Shown: positions 26,784 through 36,533, counted from the first letter of the stretch. The stretch is 64,000 nucleotides of DNA from Rhodococcus globerulus NBRC 14531 (GCF_001894805.1 NZ_BCWX01000001.1:992001-1056000); one strand, 5' to 3'. The notes: generated from the sequence alone by a model not told the origin. Translations and numbers: made by a program.

Positions 26784-27143
26784 GTGCACCGGCCTGCGGC
26801 GCCGGAATGCTCCTTCCGGTGAAGGGATCCATCTCCTCGAGCGGTGGAATTCCTGGCGGCGCTCACACCGGTGACGTTTGATTGCGACAAGATAACTACA
26901 AGGTGTCCGGCGGGGTGAAAATCGAACTTCTTCAGTGCTCCATGGCATCGTCAATGTGGATTGCTGATGAGTCGCCACGTGTAGTGTGCTGTGTGTCGGT
27001 CGCATCTGGCGGCCGTGTATTTCAGGTTGCATCTCGGACAATAATTTGGACAACAGGCGACTGTTACCTGTAACTGTGGTTATTGTTCGACTGGGCGGAG
27101 ATTTTTCGGCCGCACGCATGCACGACATGTGAGAGGGGCTGTC
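26784..27143. other. Intergenic region upstream of the GlsB-like gene
   Basis: 360 bp without a credible gene. A GC-rich CCGGC/GCCGG element just after the propeller gene stop (about 26788-26803) could help termination. The last 100 bp (TTGGAC near 27047 and TGTAAC 17 bp later) may contain the promoter of the small membrane protein, but the match is weak. Confidence 0.4.
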
Positions 27144-27404
27144 ATGGGACAGATCATCGGAACCATTATTTTCGGTGCAGTAATCGGAATCCTTGCGCGC
27201 CTGGTGCTGCCAGGTAAGCAGCAGTACGGGATGATCATCACCATCGTCCTCGGTGTCGCCGGTGCATTGATCGGATACTGGGTGTGGGGCGCCATCTCGG
27301 ACAAGGGTGATACCGGCGGAATCGACTGGATTCGCTGGATCATCAGCATCGCGGCAGCTGCAGTTCTGTCCCTCGGCTACAGCGCCGTGACGGGCAAGAA
27401 ATAG
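27144..27404 (+). CDS. GlsB/YeaQ/YmgE family small membrane protein
   Basis: 86-residue hydrophobic protein with three predicted transmembrane helices, of the GlsB/YeaQ/YmgE (transglycosylase-associated) family, often stress-induced; no enzymatic role is proven. Seen: GTIIFGAVIGILARLVLPGKQQ at the N-terminus (family pattern G-x-I-A-R-x-L-x-P-G), ITIVLGVAGALIGYWVWG, and a final ISIAAAAVLSLGYSAV. ATG 27144 has GAGAGGGG five bases upstream; the in-frame ATG at 27129 lies before that site and is rejected. Confidence 0.9.
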   Translation: MGQIIGTIIFGAVIGILARLVLPGKQQYGMIITIVLGVAGALIGYWVWGAISDKGDTGGIDWIRWIISIAAAAVLSLGYSAVTGKK

Positions 27405-27421
27405 GCATATCGCTTGGTCTG

Positions 27422-27458
27422 AAAAGTGCGCCCTCCCCATAGAGGAGGGCGCACTTTT
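27422..27458. terminator. Bidirectional terminator between convergent genes
   Basis: Perfect 15-bp inverted repeat, AAAAGTGCGCCCTCC (27422-27436) and its complement at 27444-27458, with a 7-nt loop. Its ends give T runs on both strands, and it lies between the small membrane protein and the RelA/SpoT-domain gene. Confidence 0.92.
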
Positions 27459-27487
27459 GCCTGGGCAGAAATCTGTCTAGGCAGTGA

Positions 27488-28264
27488 TCAGAGCCCGCGT
27501 TGTAGACGCAGGGCATTGAGAAACTGAGTCGGCAGTTCGAGTTCGACGCTCTCGTCGTCGGGATGAGGGAGAGCTTTGATCTTGGCGAACTCGTCGTTGA
27601 GTCGCTCCATCTTGACGTCCAGACGGTGTGCGGCGGCTGCGGCTTCGGTGAGCTCGTCGAGCAGTTCGGCCGGCACGTCCCGGTTGTACTTGTAGTAGAT
27701 CTTGTGCTCGAGACTGGCCCAGAAATCCATTGCGATGGTACGGATCTGGAGTTCGATCGGCACGTAAGAGACGCGGTCGCTCATGAAGACGGGCACTTCG
27801 ACTATGAGGTGCAGACTCTTGTAGCCGTTGGGCTTGGGGTTCGCGATGTAGTCCTCGCGCTCGATCACCCGCAGATCCGACTGGCTGGTGAGCATTTCGG
27901 CGATCCGATAGGTGTCGGAAATGAAGCTGCAGGTAATGCGCACGCCGGCGATGTCGAAGATGTTCTTCGAGATGTCCTCGATGGTGATCGGAATGCCGAG
28001 TCGCTCGGCCTTGCGCATGATGCTCTCCGGTGTCTTCACCCGAGATGCGACGTGTTCGATCGGACTGTACTGATTGATGTGGGTGAACTCGTCCTTGAGG
28101 ATATTCACCTTGGTCATCAGTTCGGCGATACCGAATTGGTACAGCATCATGAATCGGGAGAACTCGGTTCGCAGTTCGGCGAAATCTGTTCGACTGATTC
28201 CACTACTGTCTTCCACGTTCGGCACGGCACCCTCATCTGTTAGCTGGTGCAACCAGTCTGCCAC
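27488..28264 (-). CDS. RelA/SpoT-domain protein, small alarmone synthetase type
   Basis: Predicted GTP pyrophosphokinase making (p)ppGpp. 258 residues, with no HD hydrolase or regulatory TGS/ACT domains, so it is of the small alarmone synthetase (RelP/RelQ-like) size class. The synthetase motifs are visible: RVKTPESIMRKAERLGI (substrate-binding helix), DISKNIFDIAGVRITCSFISD (metal-binding Asp in IAGVR), NPKPNGYKSLHLIVEVP (G-loop), and PIELQIRTIAMDFWASLEHKIYYK with the catalytic Glu. The start appears to be GTG 28264. It lies 19 bp downstream of the TetR gene on the same strand, so both may respond to one signal. Activity is predicted, not shown. Confidence 0.88.
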   Translation of the reverse strand: MADWLHQLTDEGAVPNVEDSSGISRTDFAELRTEFSRFMMLYQFGIAELMTKVNILKDEFTHINQYSPIEHVASRVKTPESIMRKAERLGIPITIEDISKNIFDIAGVRITCSFISDTYRIAEMLTSQSDLRVIEREDYIANPKPNGYKSLHLIVEVPVFMSDRVSYVPIELQIRTIAMDFWASLEHKIYYKYNRDVPAELLDELTEAAAAAHRLDVKMERLNDEFAKIKALPHPDDESVELELPTQFLNALRLQRGL

Positions 28265-28283
28265 TGATTTTGCAGTGTCCGGT

Positions 28284-28883
28284 TCAGGGTGTGCGTAGTG
28301 CGGCGAGCGTCATAGCGCGCAGGACGCGGCGCGTTCGGGCAGGCGACGCCGGGTTGGCGCTGTGCGGAGTGGAGTTGATCAGGCCGAATGTGGCGTGGGC
28401 CTTGATTCGCGCGTCCGCTTCGTCGAGCGTCGGATCGAGCTGTTCGAGGACTCCGACCCACAGTTCCACGTATTTGCGCTGCGTCTGGCGGACTTGCCGT
28501 CGCGCGTCGGCCGGCAGGCTTTCGAGGTCGCGATCCTGGATGCGGATCAGGTCCGGTTCACCGAGTGCGAAGTCGAGATGGAACTCTACGAGGGCGTCGA
28601 GCGCTGACGTCGGGGAGTCGGCTGTCTCGGTTGCGGCCGAACCGCCCTCGTACAGCCGGGTGCTGATCCCGACGAGCAGTTCCACCAGGACGGCATCCTT
28701 GTTGGGGAAGTGCCGGTATACGGCAGGTCCGCTGATTCCGGCGGCGGCGCCGAGATCCTCGAGTCGAACGCTCACGAATCCACGTTCGGCGATCAGGCGT
28801 GCGGCGGCGCCGAGGAGTTGACGTCTGCGATCCGCCTTCATCTGATCGCGCCGGGTCGGAGCCGTTACCTGCTCAGAGGGCAT
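28284..28883 (-). CDS. TetR-family regulator, probably of the leucine/isovalerate operon
   Basis: 199-residue repressor. Residues about 20-65 are the TetR helix-turn-helix (RRQLLGAAARLIAERGF, LGAAAGISGPAVYRHFPNKDAVL); the C-terminal ligand domain has DLIRIQDRDLESLPADARRQVR and ends NSTPHS...RRVLRAMTLAAL. It is divergent from accD1 with 98 bp between, which holds AGTTAAT repeats. The M. tuberculosis counterpart by position is Rv2506. The ligand is probably an acyl-CoA of branched-chain amino acid breakdown (inference). Confidence 0.88.
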   Translation of the reverse strand: MPSEQVTAPTRRDQMKADRRRQLLGAAARLIAERGFVSVRLEDLGAAAGISGPAVYRHFPNKDAVLVELLVGISTRLYEGGSAATETADSPTSALDALVEFHLDFALGEPDLIRIQDRDLESLPADARRQVRQTQRKYVELWVGVLEQLDPTLDEADARIKAHATFGLINSTPHSANPASPARTRRVLRAMTLAALRTP

Positions 28884-28915
28884 TCTTTTGATCTTTCTTC
28901 GCGTGTGACCTGGAC

Positions 28916-28963
28916 AACTCAGTTAATCATAGTTAATCTAGTTTCAGTTATCGAGCATTAACT
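28916..28963. promoter_or_regulatory. Putative TetR operator region between divergent genes
   Basis: AT-rich segment with AGTTAATC at 28921-28928 and again at 28931-28938, an inverted copy ATTAACT at 28957-28963, and the small palindrome AACTCAGTT at 28916-28924. The two direct copies are exactly 10 bp apart, so they face the same side of the helix. Binding here would control both the TetR gene and the accD1 operon. Confidence 0.62.
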
Positions 28964-28981
28964 CATGGCGAAGGCGGCGGG

Positions 28982-30571
28982 ATGACTCCCAGTGGAATCA
29001 CGCAAGGGTCGGGATACCGATCCGATCACACCGTTCTGGTGGATGAACTGAAGAAGAAACTGGCTCAAGCCGCCCTCGGCGGCAACCAGAAATCGAGGGA
29101 TCGGCACGTCAGTCGAGGGAAACTGCTTCCCAGAGATCGGGTGGATTCACTGCTCGATCCGGGCAGTCCCTTCCTGGAGTTGTCCCCGCTGGCCGCAAAC
29201 GGCCTGTACGACGACGAGTGCCCCGGTGCCGGCGTGATTACAGGAATCGGCCGGGTGTCGGGGCGCGAATGTGTCATCGTCGCCAACGACGCAACGGTCA
29301 AGGGTGGCACGTACTACCCGATGACGGTGAAGAAGCATCTGCGTGCGCAGGAAGTGGCGTTGCAGAACAACCTTCCCTGCATCTACCTGGTCGACTCCGG
29401 CGGCGCCTTCCTGCCGCGTCAGGACGAAGTCTTTCCGGACCGTGAGCACTTCGGCCGGATCTTCTTCAACCAGGCAACCATGAGCGCCAAGGGGATTCCC
29501 CAGATCGCTGCAGTTCTCGGTTCGTGCACCGCCGGCGGCGCCTACGTACCGGCAATGAGCGACGAGGCCGTCATCGTTCGTAATCAGGGCACCATCTTCC
29601 TCGGCGGACCGCCGCTGGTGAAGGCTGCGACCGGCGAGATCGTGACAGCCGAGGAGCTTGGCGGCGGCGACCTGCACTCCAAGGTTTCGGGCGTCACCGA
29701 CCATCTTGCCGAGGACGACCGCGACGCACTTCGGATCGTGCGCAACATCATTGCCACACTTGGCCCCCGCTCCGAGCGCCCCTGGGACGTGATCTCGACA
29801 GTTCCGCCCGTCGCCGACCAGAGCGAACTCTACGACGTCGTCCCGACCGATCCCCGTACGCCGTACGACGTTCACGAGGTGATCACCAAGCTCGTTGACG
29901 GTGGCGCGTTCCAGGAGTTCAAGGCTGAATACGGCAAGACGCTCGTGACCGGTTTCGCCCACATCGAAGGCCATCCGGTCGGCATCATCGCCAACAACGG
30001 CGTGCTCTTCGGCGAATCCGCCATGAAGGGTGCACATTTCATCGAACTGTGCGACAAGCGCAGTGTTCCGCTGTTGTTCCTGCAGAACATCGCCGGCTTC
30101 ATGGTGGGACGCGATTACGAGGCCGGCGGCATCGCCAAGCACGGAGCCAAGATGGTCACGGCCGTCGCGTGTGCACGGGTTCCTAAGCTGACGGTGGTCA
30201 TCGGCGGTTCGTACGGCGCGGGCAACTACTCCATGTGTGGACGCGCGTATTCGCCTCGCTTCCTGTGGATGTGGCCCAACGCGCGCATCTCGGTCATGGG
30301 CGGCGAGCAGGCCGCGTCGGTGCTCTCGACAGTTCGCAGCGAACAGCTCGACAGCGCTGGTAACCCGTGGTCGGCTGACGACGAAGAAGCGTTCAAGGCG
30401 CCGATCCGTGAGCAGTACGAGGCGCAGGGCAATCCGTACTACTCCACTGCTCGACTCTGGGACGACGGCGTGATCGACCCGGCAGATACCAGAACTGTTC
30501 TCGGCCTGGCTCTCTCGGTGTGTGCAAACGCGCCGATCGAGCCGGTCTCCTACGGCGTCTTCAGGATGTGA
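28982..30571 (+). CDS. accD1: Acyl-CoA carboxylase beta subunit (methylcrotonyl-CoA type)
   Basis: Carboxyltransferase subunit that moves carboxyl from biotin to an acyl-CoA, by context 3-methylcrotonyl-CoA. 529 residues. Two crotonase-like halves: the N-half shows [38 protein letters not shown] and [16 protein letters not shown]; the C-half shows the [20 protein letters not shown] and [19 protein letters not shown] segments typical of MCC beta subunits. Start ATG 28982. It is first in the operon and is followed after five bases by the alpha subunit. The order matches Rv2502c-Rv2501c. Confidence 0.93.
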   Translation: MTPSGITQGSGYRSDHTVLVDELKKKLAQAALGGNQKSRDRHVSRGKLLPRDRVDSLLDPGSPFLELSPLAANGLYDDECPGAGVITGIGRVSGRECVIVANDATVKGGTYYPMTVKKHLRAQEVALQNNLPCIYLVDSGGAFLPRQDEVFPDREHFGRIFFNQATMSAKGIPQIAAVLGSCTAGGAYVPAMSDEAVIVRNQGTIFLGGPPLVKAATGEIVTAEELGGGDLHSKVSGVTDHLAEDDRDALRIVRNIIATLGPRSERPWDVISTVPPVADQSELYDVVPTDPRTPYDVHEVITKLVDGGAFQEFKAEYGKTLVTGFAHIEGHPVGIIANNGVLFGESAMKGAHFIELCDKRSVPLLFLQNIAGFMVGRDYEAGGIAKHGAKMVTAVACARVPKLTVVIGGSYGAGNYSMCGRAYSPRFLWMWPNARISVMGGEQAASVLSTVRSEQLDSAGNPWSADDEEAFKAPIREQYEAQGNPYYSTARLWDDGVIDPADTRTVLGLALSVCANAPIEPVSYGVFRM

Positions 30572-30576
30572 GAGAG

Positions 30577-32616
30577 ATGACTGAGCTTCGCACCATAGAT
30601 ACCGTCCTCGTTGCCAACCGTGGTGAGATCGCTGTTCGTGTGATTCGCACGTTGCGCGAGTTGGGAATTCGCAGCGTTGCCATCTACAGCGACGCCGACG
30701 CCAATGCGCGCCACGTCCGAGAAGCCGATACTGCCGTCAACATCGGTCCTGCACCGGCGCGCGAGAGCTACCTCGTCATCGACAAGGTGATCGACGCCGC
30801 CAAGGCCACCGGTGCCCAGGGTATTCACCCGGGTTACGGCTTTCTGTCGGAGAATTCGGCTTTCTCGGCAGCCTGTGCCGCGGCCGGGATCGCGTTCCTC
30901 GGGCCAAACGAGCGTGCCATCGAGGTGATGGGCGACAAGATCACCGCAAAGAACGCGGTGGCGGCATTCGACGTCCCGGTGGTTCCGGGTATCGCTCGCC
31001 CGAATCTGACCGACGAAGAACTGATCGCGGCAGCTGAGGACATCGGTTACCCGGTACTCGTCAAGCCTTCGGCAGGCGGCGGCGGTAAGGGTATGCGGTT
31101 GGTCGAAGATCCGGCCAATCTGGCGGAAGCGCTGCGCAGCGCTCGCCGCGAGGCCGCGTCGTCGTTCGGTGACGACACGCTGTTCCTCGAACGATTTGTC
31201 CTGCGGCCCCGGCACATCGAGGTCCAGGTTCTCGCCGATCAGCACGGCAACGTCGTTCACCTCGGTGAGCGTGAGTGCAGCCTGCAGCGACGTCACCAGA
31301 AGGTCATCGAAGAGGCGCCGTCACCCCTGCTGGATCAGGTGACGCGCGACCGCATCGGCGCAGCAGCGTGCAATACCGCTCGCAGCGTCGACTACACCGG
31401 TGCCGGTACCGTCGAGTTCATCGTTTCGGCCGACAAGCCGGACGAGTTCTTCTTCATGGAGATGAACACCCGACTGCAGGTCGAGCACCCGGTCACCGAA
31501 ATGGTCACCGGACTCGACCTGGTCGAGTGGCAGGTACGCGTCGCGGCCGGGGAGAAGCTGGCTTTCGAGCAGAGCGACATCACCTTGACCGGGCACGCCA
31601 TCGAAGCCCGCGTGTACGCCGAAGATCCGGGACGCGGATTCCTACCGACCGGTGGCAGCGTCGTCGGTCTCGTCGAGCCGTCGGGATCGGGCGTACGCGT
31701 CGATTCGGGCCTGCTCGAGGGAACCGTCGTCGGCAGCGACTACGACCCGATGCTCAGCAAGGTCATCGCACACGCTTCCGACCGCGCCGGTGCTTTGCGC
31801 AAGCTCGATCGTGCGCTCGGCGACACCGCGGTTCTCGGCGTGGTCACCAACATCGAATTTGCACGCTTCCTCCTTGCCGATCCGGATGTGATCGCGGGCA
31901 ACCTCGATACCGGCCTCCTCGATCGTCGGGTTGAAGACTTTGTCGCGGCAGACGCCACGGACGAGGTCCTCATTGCCGCTGCGGCCTATCGCTGGCTGGC
32001 ACGGTGGACGACTGCAGCATCGGTAGACCCTTGGGACGTTCCCAGCGGATGGCGCGTGGGGACTCCGGCTCCGACCAGCATCCGCCTGTCGGCCGGAACC
32101 CGGATTGCGCATGTGTCGATAGTCGGGACTCCCACAGACGCAAAGGTCGAGGTCGAAGGATCGCAGCCGCAGGCTTTCAGTGCCGGCTTGACGGGATCGG
32201 AACTGGCTGTGGTGATCGACGGGCGTCGGCGCACGTTTGTCGTGGCCGAGACCGAGGGTGGGTTGTGGCTGGCCGGCGGCGGAACCTGGCATGTCCGCGA
32301 AGTTGCCGAGGTCAGCGTCCGAGGCGACGACGCGCACGCCGGTGATGCCGAAATCGCAAGTCCGATGCCGGGTGCGGTGATCGCGGTCAACGTCGAGAAC
32401 GGCGCAGCCGTGTCGGCGGGGCAGTCACTGGTGGTCGTCGAGGCCATGAAGATGGAGCACTCGCTGACCTCGCCGATCGACGGAACCGTGGAAGTGCTTG
32501 TCCGTCAGGGCGATCAGGTGATGGTGGATCAGATTCTGGCCCGCGTCGTACCCACCGCCGAAGCAGACACTGCAGAAGAAGACACCGAGAACACGACTCA
32601 GAAGGAAGAAGCCTGA
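30577..32616 (+). CDS. accA1: Acyl-CoA carboxylase alpha subunit (biotin carboxylase + BCCP)
   Basis: 679 residues. Residues 6-450 are biotin carboxylase: [30 protein letters not shown], the ATP-grasp loop [35 protein letters not shown] and [19 protein letters not shown] linker domain follows, and the C-terminus is a biotinyl carrier domain with the biotinylated Lys in EAMKMEH near residue 625. ATG 30577 follows AGAGAG directly, five bases after accD1. The stop shares its last A with the fadE19 start. With AccD1 it should carboxylate 3-methylcrotonyl-CoA in leucine breakdown. Confidence 0.95.
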   Translation: MTELRTIDTVLVANRGEIAVRVIRTLRELGIRSVAIYSDADANARHVREADTAVNIGPAPARESYLVIDKVIDAAKATGAQGIHPGYGFLSENSAFSAACAAAGIAFLGPNERAIEVMGDKITAKNAVAAFDVPVVPGIARPNLTDEELIAAAEDIGYPVLVKPSAGGGGKGMRLVEDPANLAEALRSARREAASSFGDDTLFLERFVLRPRHIEVQVLADQHGNVVHLGERECSLQRRHQKVIEEAPSPLLDQVTRDRIGAAACNTARSVDYTGAGTVEFIVSADKPDEFFFMEMNTRLQVEHPVTEMVTGLDLVEWQVRVAAGEKLAFEQSDITLTGHAIEARVYAEDPGRGFLPTGGSVVGLVEPSGSGVRVDSGLLEGTVVGSDYDPMLSKVIAHASDRAGALRKLDRALGDTAVLGVVTNIEFARFLLADPDVIAGNLDTGLLDRRVEDFVAADATDEVLIAAAAYRWLARWTTAASVDPWDVPSGWRVGTPAPTSIRLSAGTRIAHVSIVGTPTDAKVEVEGSQPQAFSAGLTGSELAVVIDGRRRTFVVAETEGGLWLAGGGTWHVREVAEVSVRGDDAHAGDAEIASPMPGAVIAVNVENGAAVSAGQSLVVVEAMKMEHSLTSPIDGTVEVLVRQGDQVMVDQILARVVPTAEADTAEEDTENTTQKEEA

Positions 32617-33779
32617 TGTCCGATTACCTTGCCACCGGAGCGCTTCCGGACGAGTACCAGCAGTTGGCCAAGACCGTTGCGGACTTCGCCAAGACAGTTG
32701 TGGCGCCGGTTGCCGCCGAGCACGACGCCAATCACACCTTCCCGTACGAGGTTGTTGCCGGGATGGCGGAGATGGGCCTGTTCGGTCTGCCGTTCCCCGA
32801 GGAGTACGGCGGAATGGGCGGCGACTACTTTGCCCTGTGCCTCGCGCTCGAGGAATTGGGCAAGGTGGATCAGAGTGTTGCGATCACTCTCGAAGCCGGA
32901 GTGTCCCTCGGCGCCATGCCGATCTACCGATTTGGCAACGACGCGCAGAAGGAAGAGTGGCTGCCGCAGCTCACCAGCGGAAAGTCGCTTGCCGCCTTCG
33001 GATTGACCGAGCCTGGCGCCGGTAGCGACGCCGGTGGAACCAAGACCACCGCCAAGTTCGACAGCGGCGAGTGGATCATCAACGGCAACAAGCAGTTCAT
33101 CACCAACTCGGGCACCGACATCACGAAGCTCGTGACGGTCACCGCGGTTACGGGTGTCAAGGACGGCGGCAAGAAGGAAATCTCGACGATTCTCGTGCCG
33201 ACCACGACGCCGGGATTCACGGCTGAGCCTGCTTACAACAAGGTCGGCTGGAATGCCTCCGACACCCACCCGCTCACGTTCGCGGATGTCCGTGTCCCCG
33301 AAGAGAACCTGCTCGGTGAGCGTGGCCGCGGCTACGCGAACTTCCTGCGCATTCTCGACGAAGGTCGCATCGCCATTTCGGCGTTGAGCGTCGGTGCCGC
33401 CCAGGGTTGCGTCGACGAGTCGATCAAGTACGCGAAGGAACGCGAGGCATTCGGACGCCCCATCGGTCAGAACCAGGCCATCGCGTTCAAGATCGCGCGC
33501 ATGGAAGCTCGCGCCCACGTGGCCCGCACCGCGTACTACGACGCGGCCGCACTGATGCTGTCCGGCAAGCCGTTCAAGAAGCAGGCATCCATCGCCAAGC
33601 TCATCTCCTCCGAAGCTGCCATGGACAACGCCCGCGACGCCACCCAGATCCACGGCGGATACGGATTCATGAACGAATACGCAGTCGCGCGGCACTACCG
33701 TGACAGTAAGATTCTGGAGATCGGCGAAGGCACTACCGAGGTGCAGTTGATGCTCATCGCACGTGAGGCGGGGTTGTGA
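32616..33779 (+). CDS. fadE19: Acyl-CoA dehydrogenase (isovaleryl-/methylbutyryl-CoA type)
   Basis: FAD enzyme of 387 residues that forms the alpha-beta double bond in a short branched acyl-CoA, by context isovaleryl-CoA. Motifs: FGLTEPGAGSDAGGT (flavin/substrate loop), ITNSG, YAKEREAFGRPIGQNQAIAF and QIHGGYGFMNEYAVARHYRD. The C-terminal catalytic position reads IGEGTTEVQ, with Glu as in short-chain and 2-methylbutyryl-CoA dehydrogenases. Mammalian isovaleryl-CoA dehydrogenase has Ala here, with its base elsewhere. Thus the exact substrate is open. The start shares one base with the accA1 stop, and the stop overlaps maoC by GTGA. Confidence 0.93.
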   Translation: MSDYLATGALPDEYQQLAKTVADFAKTVVAPVAAEHDANHTFPYEVVAGMAEMGLFGLPFPEEYGGMGGDYFALCLALEELGKVDQSVAITLEAGVSLGAMPIYRFGNDAQKEEWLPQLTSGKSLAAFGLTEPGAGSDAGGTKTTAKFDSGEWIINGNKQFITNSGTDITKLVTVTAVTGVKDGGKKEISTILVPTTTPGFTAEPAYNKVGWNASDTHPLTFADVRVPEENLLGERGRGYANFLRILDEGRIAISALSVGAAQGCVDESIKYAKEREAFGRPIGQNQAIAFKIARMEARAHVARTAYYDAAALMLSGKPFKKQASIAKLISSEAAMDNARDATQIHGGYGFMNEYAVARHYRDSKILEIGEGTTEVQLMLIAREAGL

Positions 33780-34285
33780 CGAACTCTCAGATGAACAACG
33801 CAGAGACCAAGAAGATCACTCAGCGCGGACTCTGGTTCGAGGAGTTCGAACTTGGCGCAATCTACGAACACCGCCCAGGCCGCACGGTCACCGAGGCCGA
33901 CAACGTACTGTTCACGACGTTGACAATGAACACGCAGGCACTGCATCTCGACGCCGCGTACAGCGAGGACACACAGTTCGGTGTGCGCCTGGTCAATTCG
34001 ATGTTCACGCTGTCGACGATCGTGGGACTTTCGGTTGCACAATTGACGCAGGGAACCATCGTGGCAAATCTCGGGTTCTCGGACATCAGTTTCCCGAAGC
34101 CGCTCTTCCACGGCGATACCCTGTATGCGGAGACGTTGATCGCCGACAAGCGTGAATCGAAGAGCCGCCCGGGTGAAGGCATCGTGACGTTGGTCCACAC
34201 CGGTCGTAATCAGCACGGCGACGTCGTGGCCGTGGCAACTCGTAAAACGTTGGTGCAGTTGAGGCCGCAAGGAGAATCGTCGTGA
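33776..34285 (+). CDS. MaoC-like hydratase (Rv2499c type)
   Basis: 169-residue hot-dog-fold hydratase. It has the variant hydratase motif TLTMNTQALHLDAAYSEDTQFG around residues 44-65 instead of the canonical D-x-N-P-x-H, followed by LVNSMFTLSTIVGLSV and LGFSDISFPKPLFHGDTLYAET. This variant is typical of mesaconyl-/itaconyl-CoA hydratase-like proteins and of Rv2499c. In the M. tuberculosis cluster it is thought to hydrate an unsaturated dicarboxylyl-CoA next to the CitE-like lyase. GTG start overlaps fadE19, and the stop overlaps citE, both by four bases. Confidence 0.88.
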   Translation: MTNSQMNNAETKKITQRGLWFEEFELGAIYEHRPGRTVTEADNVLFTTLTMNTQALHLDAAYSEDTQFGVRLVNSMFTLSTIVGLSVAQLTQGTIVANLGFSDISFPKPLFHGDTLYAETLIADKRESKSRPGEGIVTLVHTGRNQHGDVVAVATRKTLVQLRPQGESS

Positions 34286-35100
34286 CGTGGATTCCGCCGG
34301 GGCCGGCGTGGTTGTTCTGCCCGGCAGATCGCCCGGAGCGCTATGCAAAAGCTGCGGCGGCAGCCGACGTTGTCATTCTCGACCTCGAGGACGGCGTTGC
34401 CGCTGACGACAAGGAGGCAGCGCGCACCGCGCTGATCGACACACCGCTCGACCCGGAACGCACGGTGGTGCGCGTCAATCCCGTCGGCACTCGCGAGCAC
34501 GAACTCGACCTGCTTGCCCTCGACGGCACGCATTACACGCGTTTGATGCTCTCCAAGTGCGAATCGGCCGACGACGTTCTCTCGCTGGCCCCCGCCGAGG
34601 TCGTTGCGTTGGTCGAGTCGCCGCTCGGCGCACTGGCCGTGCAGGAAATCGCTCTGGCGGCCAACACCATCGGCGTGATGTGGGGCGCTGAGGACCTGAT
34701 CGCCGGTCTCGGAGGCAATGCCAGTCGTCATCAGGACGGTTCGTACCGCGACGTTGCGAGGCACGTTCGCTCGAATACCTTGCTGGCAGCGAAGAGCTAC
34801 GGCCGACTGGCTGTCGATTCCGTGTACCTCGACATCAAGGACCTGGTCGGACTTGGCGTCGAATCCGCCGACGCCGTTGCCGTCGGGTTCGACGTCAAGG
34901 TTGCGATTCACCCCAGCCAGGTTGATGTCATCCGCGCAGCGTTCGCGCCGTCGGAGTCGGAAATCGACTGGGCACAAAGGGTTCTTGCGGCAGTGGCCCA
35001 TGAACGTGGTGTGTTTGCCTTCGAAGGCAAGATGGTGGACGCGCCCGTTCTGCGTCACGCCGAGAAACTGCTGCATCGCGCCGGTATCCTCCCCGAGTAA
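34282..35100 (+). CDS. citE: CitE-like beta-hydroxyacyl-CoA lyase
   Basis: 272-residue TIM-barrel lyase of the CitE-like family, not part of a citrate lyase complex (no citD/citF nearby). Motifs: LFCPADRPERYAKAA, ADVVILDLEDGVAADDK (Mg-binding), RVNPVGTREHELD, VVALVESPLGALAVQEIA with the catalytic Glu, GAEDLIAGLGG, and GFDVKVAIHPSQVDVI. The positional counterpart Rv2498c has been described as a lyase for citramalyl-CoA and HMG-CoA, linking itaconate and leucine breakdown. Cleavage of HMG-CoA would give acetoacetate, which the next two genes activate. GTG start overlaps the previous gene by four bases. Confidence 0.92.
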   Translation: MTWIPPGPAWLFCPADRPERYAKAAAAADVVILDLEDGVAADDKEAARTALIDTPLDPERTVVRVNPVGTREHELDLLALDGTHYTRLMLSKCESADDVLSLAPAEVVALVESPLGALAVQEIALAANTIGVMWGAEDLIAGLGGNASRHQDGSYRDVARHVRSNTLLAAKSYGRLAVDSVYLDIKDLVGLGVESADAVAVGFDVKVAIHPSQVDVIRAAFAPSESEIDWAQRVLAAVAHERGVFAFEGKMVDAPVLRHAEKLLHRAGILPE

Positions 35101-35112
35101 GGAGAACAACGC

Positions 35113-35868
35113 ATGAGCAAAGTTGTGAGTTCGGCACTCGACGCGGTTGCCGACATCGCCAGCGGGTCCACTCTGGCCGTCGGTGGGTTCGGACTGTGCG
35201 GAATTCCCGACGCCTTGATCGCGGCTATCGCCGAGGGTACCGCCACCGATCTGGAAGTGTTCTCCAACAACTGTGGTGTCGACGATTACGGTCTCGGAAT
35301 TCTCCTGAGTGCTCATCGCATTGCCCGGGTGACGGCGTCGTACGTGGGGGAGAACAAAGAGTTTGCACGCCAGTACCTTTCGGGTGAGCTCGAAGTGGAG
35401 CTGACGCCGCAGGGGACTCTGGCAGAGCGTCTGCGTGCGGGCGGCGCCGGCATCCCGGCGTTCTACACGCCGGCCGGCGTGGGCACGCCCATCGAAGAGG
35501 GCGGGTTGCCCTGGCGTTACAACTCCGACGGATCCATTGCCGTCGCTTCTCCGCCCAAGGCGACCGCCGTTTTCGGGGATCGCCGCTATGTGTTGGAAGA
35601 ATCGATTACCGCGGATTTTGCATTGGTGCATGCCGACTACGGCGATACCGAAGGCAACCTCGTCTTCAACAAGACCGCGATGAACTTCAATCCTCTTGCC
35701 GCAATGGCTGGTCGGATCACCATCGCACAGGTGGAACATCTGGTCGAGCCCGGCGAAATCGACCCGGCACACGTTCACCTTCCCGGTGTGTTCGTCCAGC
35801 GGGTCGTACATACGGGTGTGCAAGACAAGAGGATCGAGAAGCGAACCGTCTCAGGAGGCACCAAGTGA
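35113..35868 (+). CDS. scoA: Succinyl-CoA:3-ketoacid CoA-transferase subunit A
   Basis: 251-residue alpha subunit of the class I CoA-transferase that turns acetoacetate plus succinyl-CoA into acetoacetyl-CoA. It shows the glycine-rich [16 protein letters not shown] motif near residues 19-34, [18 protein letters not shown], and the [22 protein letters not shown] substrate loop. ATG 35113 has AAGGAG eight bases upstream. It is coupled to scoB by a GTGA overlap. It completes leucine breakdown by using the acetoacetate made by the lyase. Confidence 0.95.
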   Translation: MSKVVSSALDAVADIASGSTLAVGGFGLCGIPDALIAAIAEGTATDLEVFSNNCGVDDYGLGILLSAHRIARVTASYVGENKEFARQYLSGELEVELTPQGTLAERLRAGGAGIPAFYTPAGVGTPIEEGGLPWRYNSDGSIAVASPPKATAVFGDRRYVLEESITADFALVHADYGDTEGNLVFNKTAMNFNPLAAMAGRITIAQVEHLVEPGEIDPAHVHLPGVFVQRVVHTGVQDKRIEKRTVSGGTK

Positions 35869-36515
35869 CCAGTTCGGAGGAAACTCGTGTCGGTTGGACT
35901 CGCCACGAGATGGCCGCACGTGCGGCTGCGGAGATGCGGCCGGGCGAATACGTCAATTTGGGAATCGGACTGCCGACACTGATCCCGAGCTATCTTCCTG
36001 AGGGCGTGAGGGTCGTACTGCACAGCGAGAACGGCATCCTTGGCACCGGGCCGTACCCGACCGAGGATCAGGTCGACGCCGACCTCATCAACGCGGGCAA
36101 GGAAACCGTCACCGTCAATCCAGGCGCCGCGTTCTTCGACTCTGCACTGTCCTTCGGCATGATTCGTGGCGGCCACATCGATACTGCCGTTCTCGGTGGC
36201 ATGCAGGTGTCGAGTACCGGTGATCTCGCCAACTGGATGGTGCCCGGCAAGATGGTCAAGGGCATGGGCGGCGCGATGGATCTTGTCCACGGCGCTCGCC
36301 GCGTGATCGTGGTGATGGAGCATACCGACCGGGAGGGAAACCCGAAGATCCTCGAGCGGTGCACTTTGCCGTTGACGGGCCAAGGTGTGGTACATCGCAT
36401 CATCACCGATCTGGCCGTGCTGGATGTCACACCGGAGGGCATTGCGCTGGTGGAGCTGGCACCGGGCGTCAGCGCTGAGTATCTGCAGAATGTGACGGGC
36501 GTTACGCTCGTGTGA
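35865..36515 (+). CDS. scoB: Succinyl-CoA:3-ketoacid CoA-transferase subunit B
   Basis: 216-residue beta subunit with the catalytic Glu in [16 protein letters not shown] near residue 50. Other family motifs are [38 protein letters not shown], and [26 protein letters not shown] start overlaps scoA by four bases. It is the last gene of the operon and is followed by a hairpin. Confidence 0.95.
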   Translation: MTSSEETRVGWTRHEMAARAAAEMRPGEYVNLGIGLPTLIPSYLPEGVRVVLHSENGILGTGPYPTEDQVDADLINAGKETVTVNPGAAFFDSALSFGMIRGGHIDTAVLGGMQVSSTGDLANWMVPGKMVKGMGGAMDLVHGARRVIVVMEHTDREGNPKILERCTLPLTGQGVVHRIITDLAVLDVTPEGIALVELAPGVSAEYLQNVTGVTLV

Positions 36516-36533
36516 ATGAGTTGTGAGGTACGG

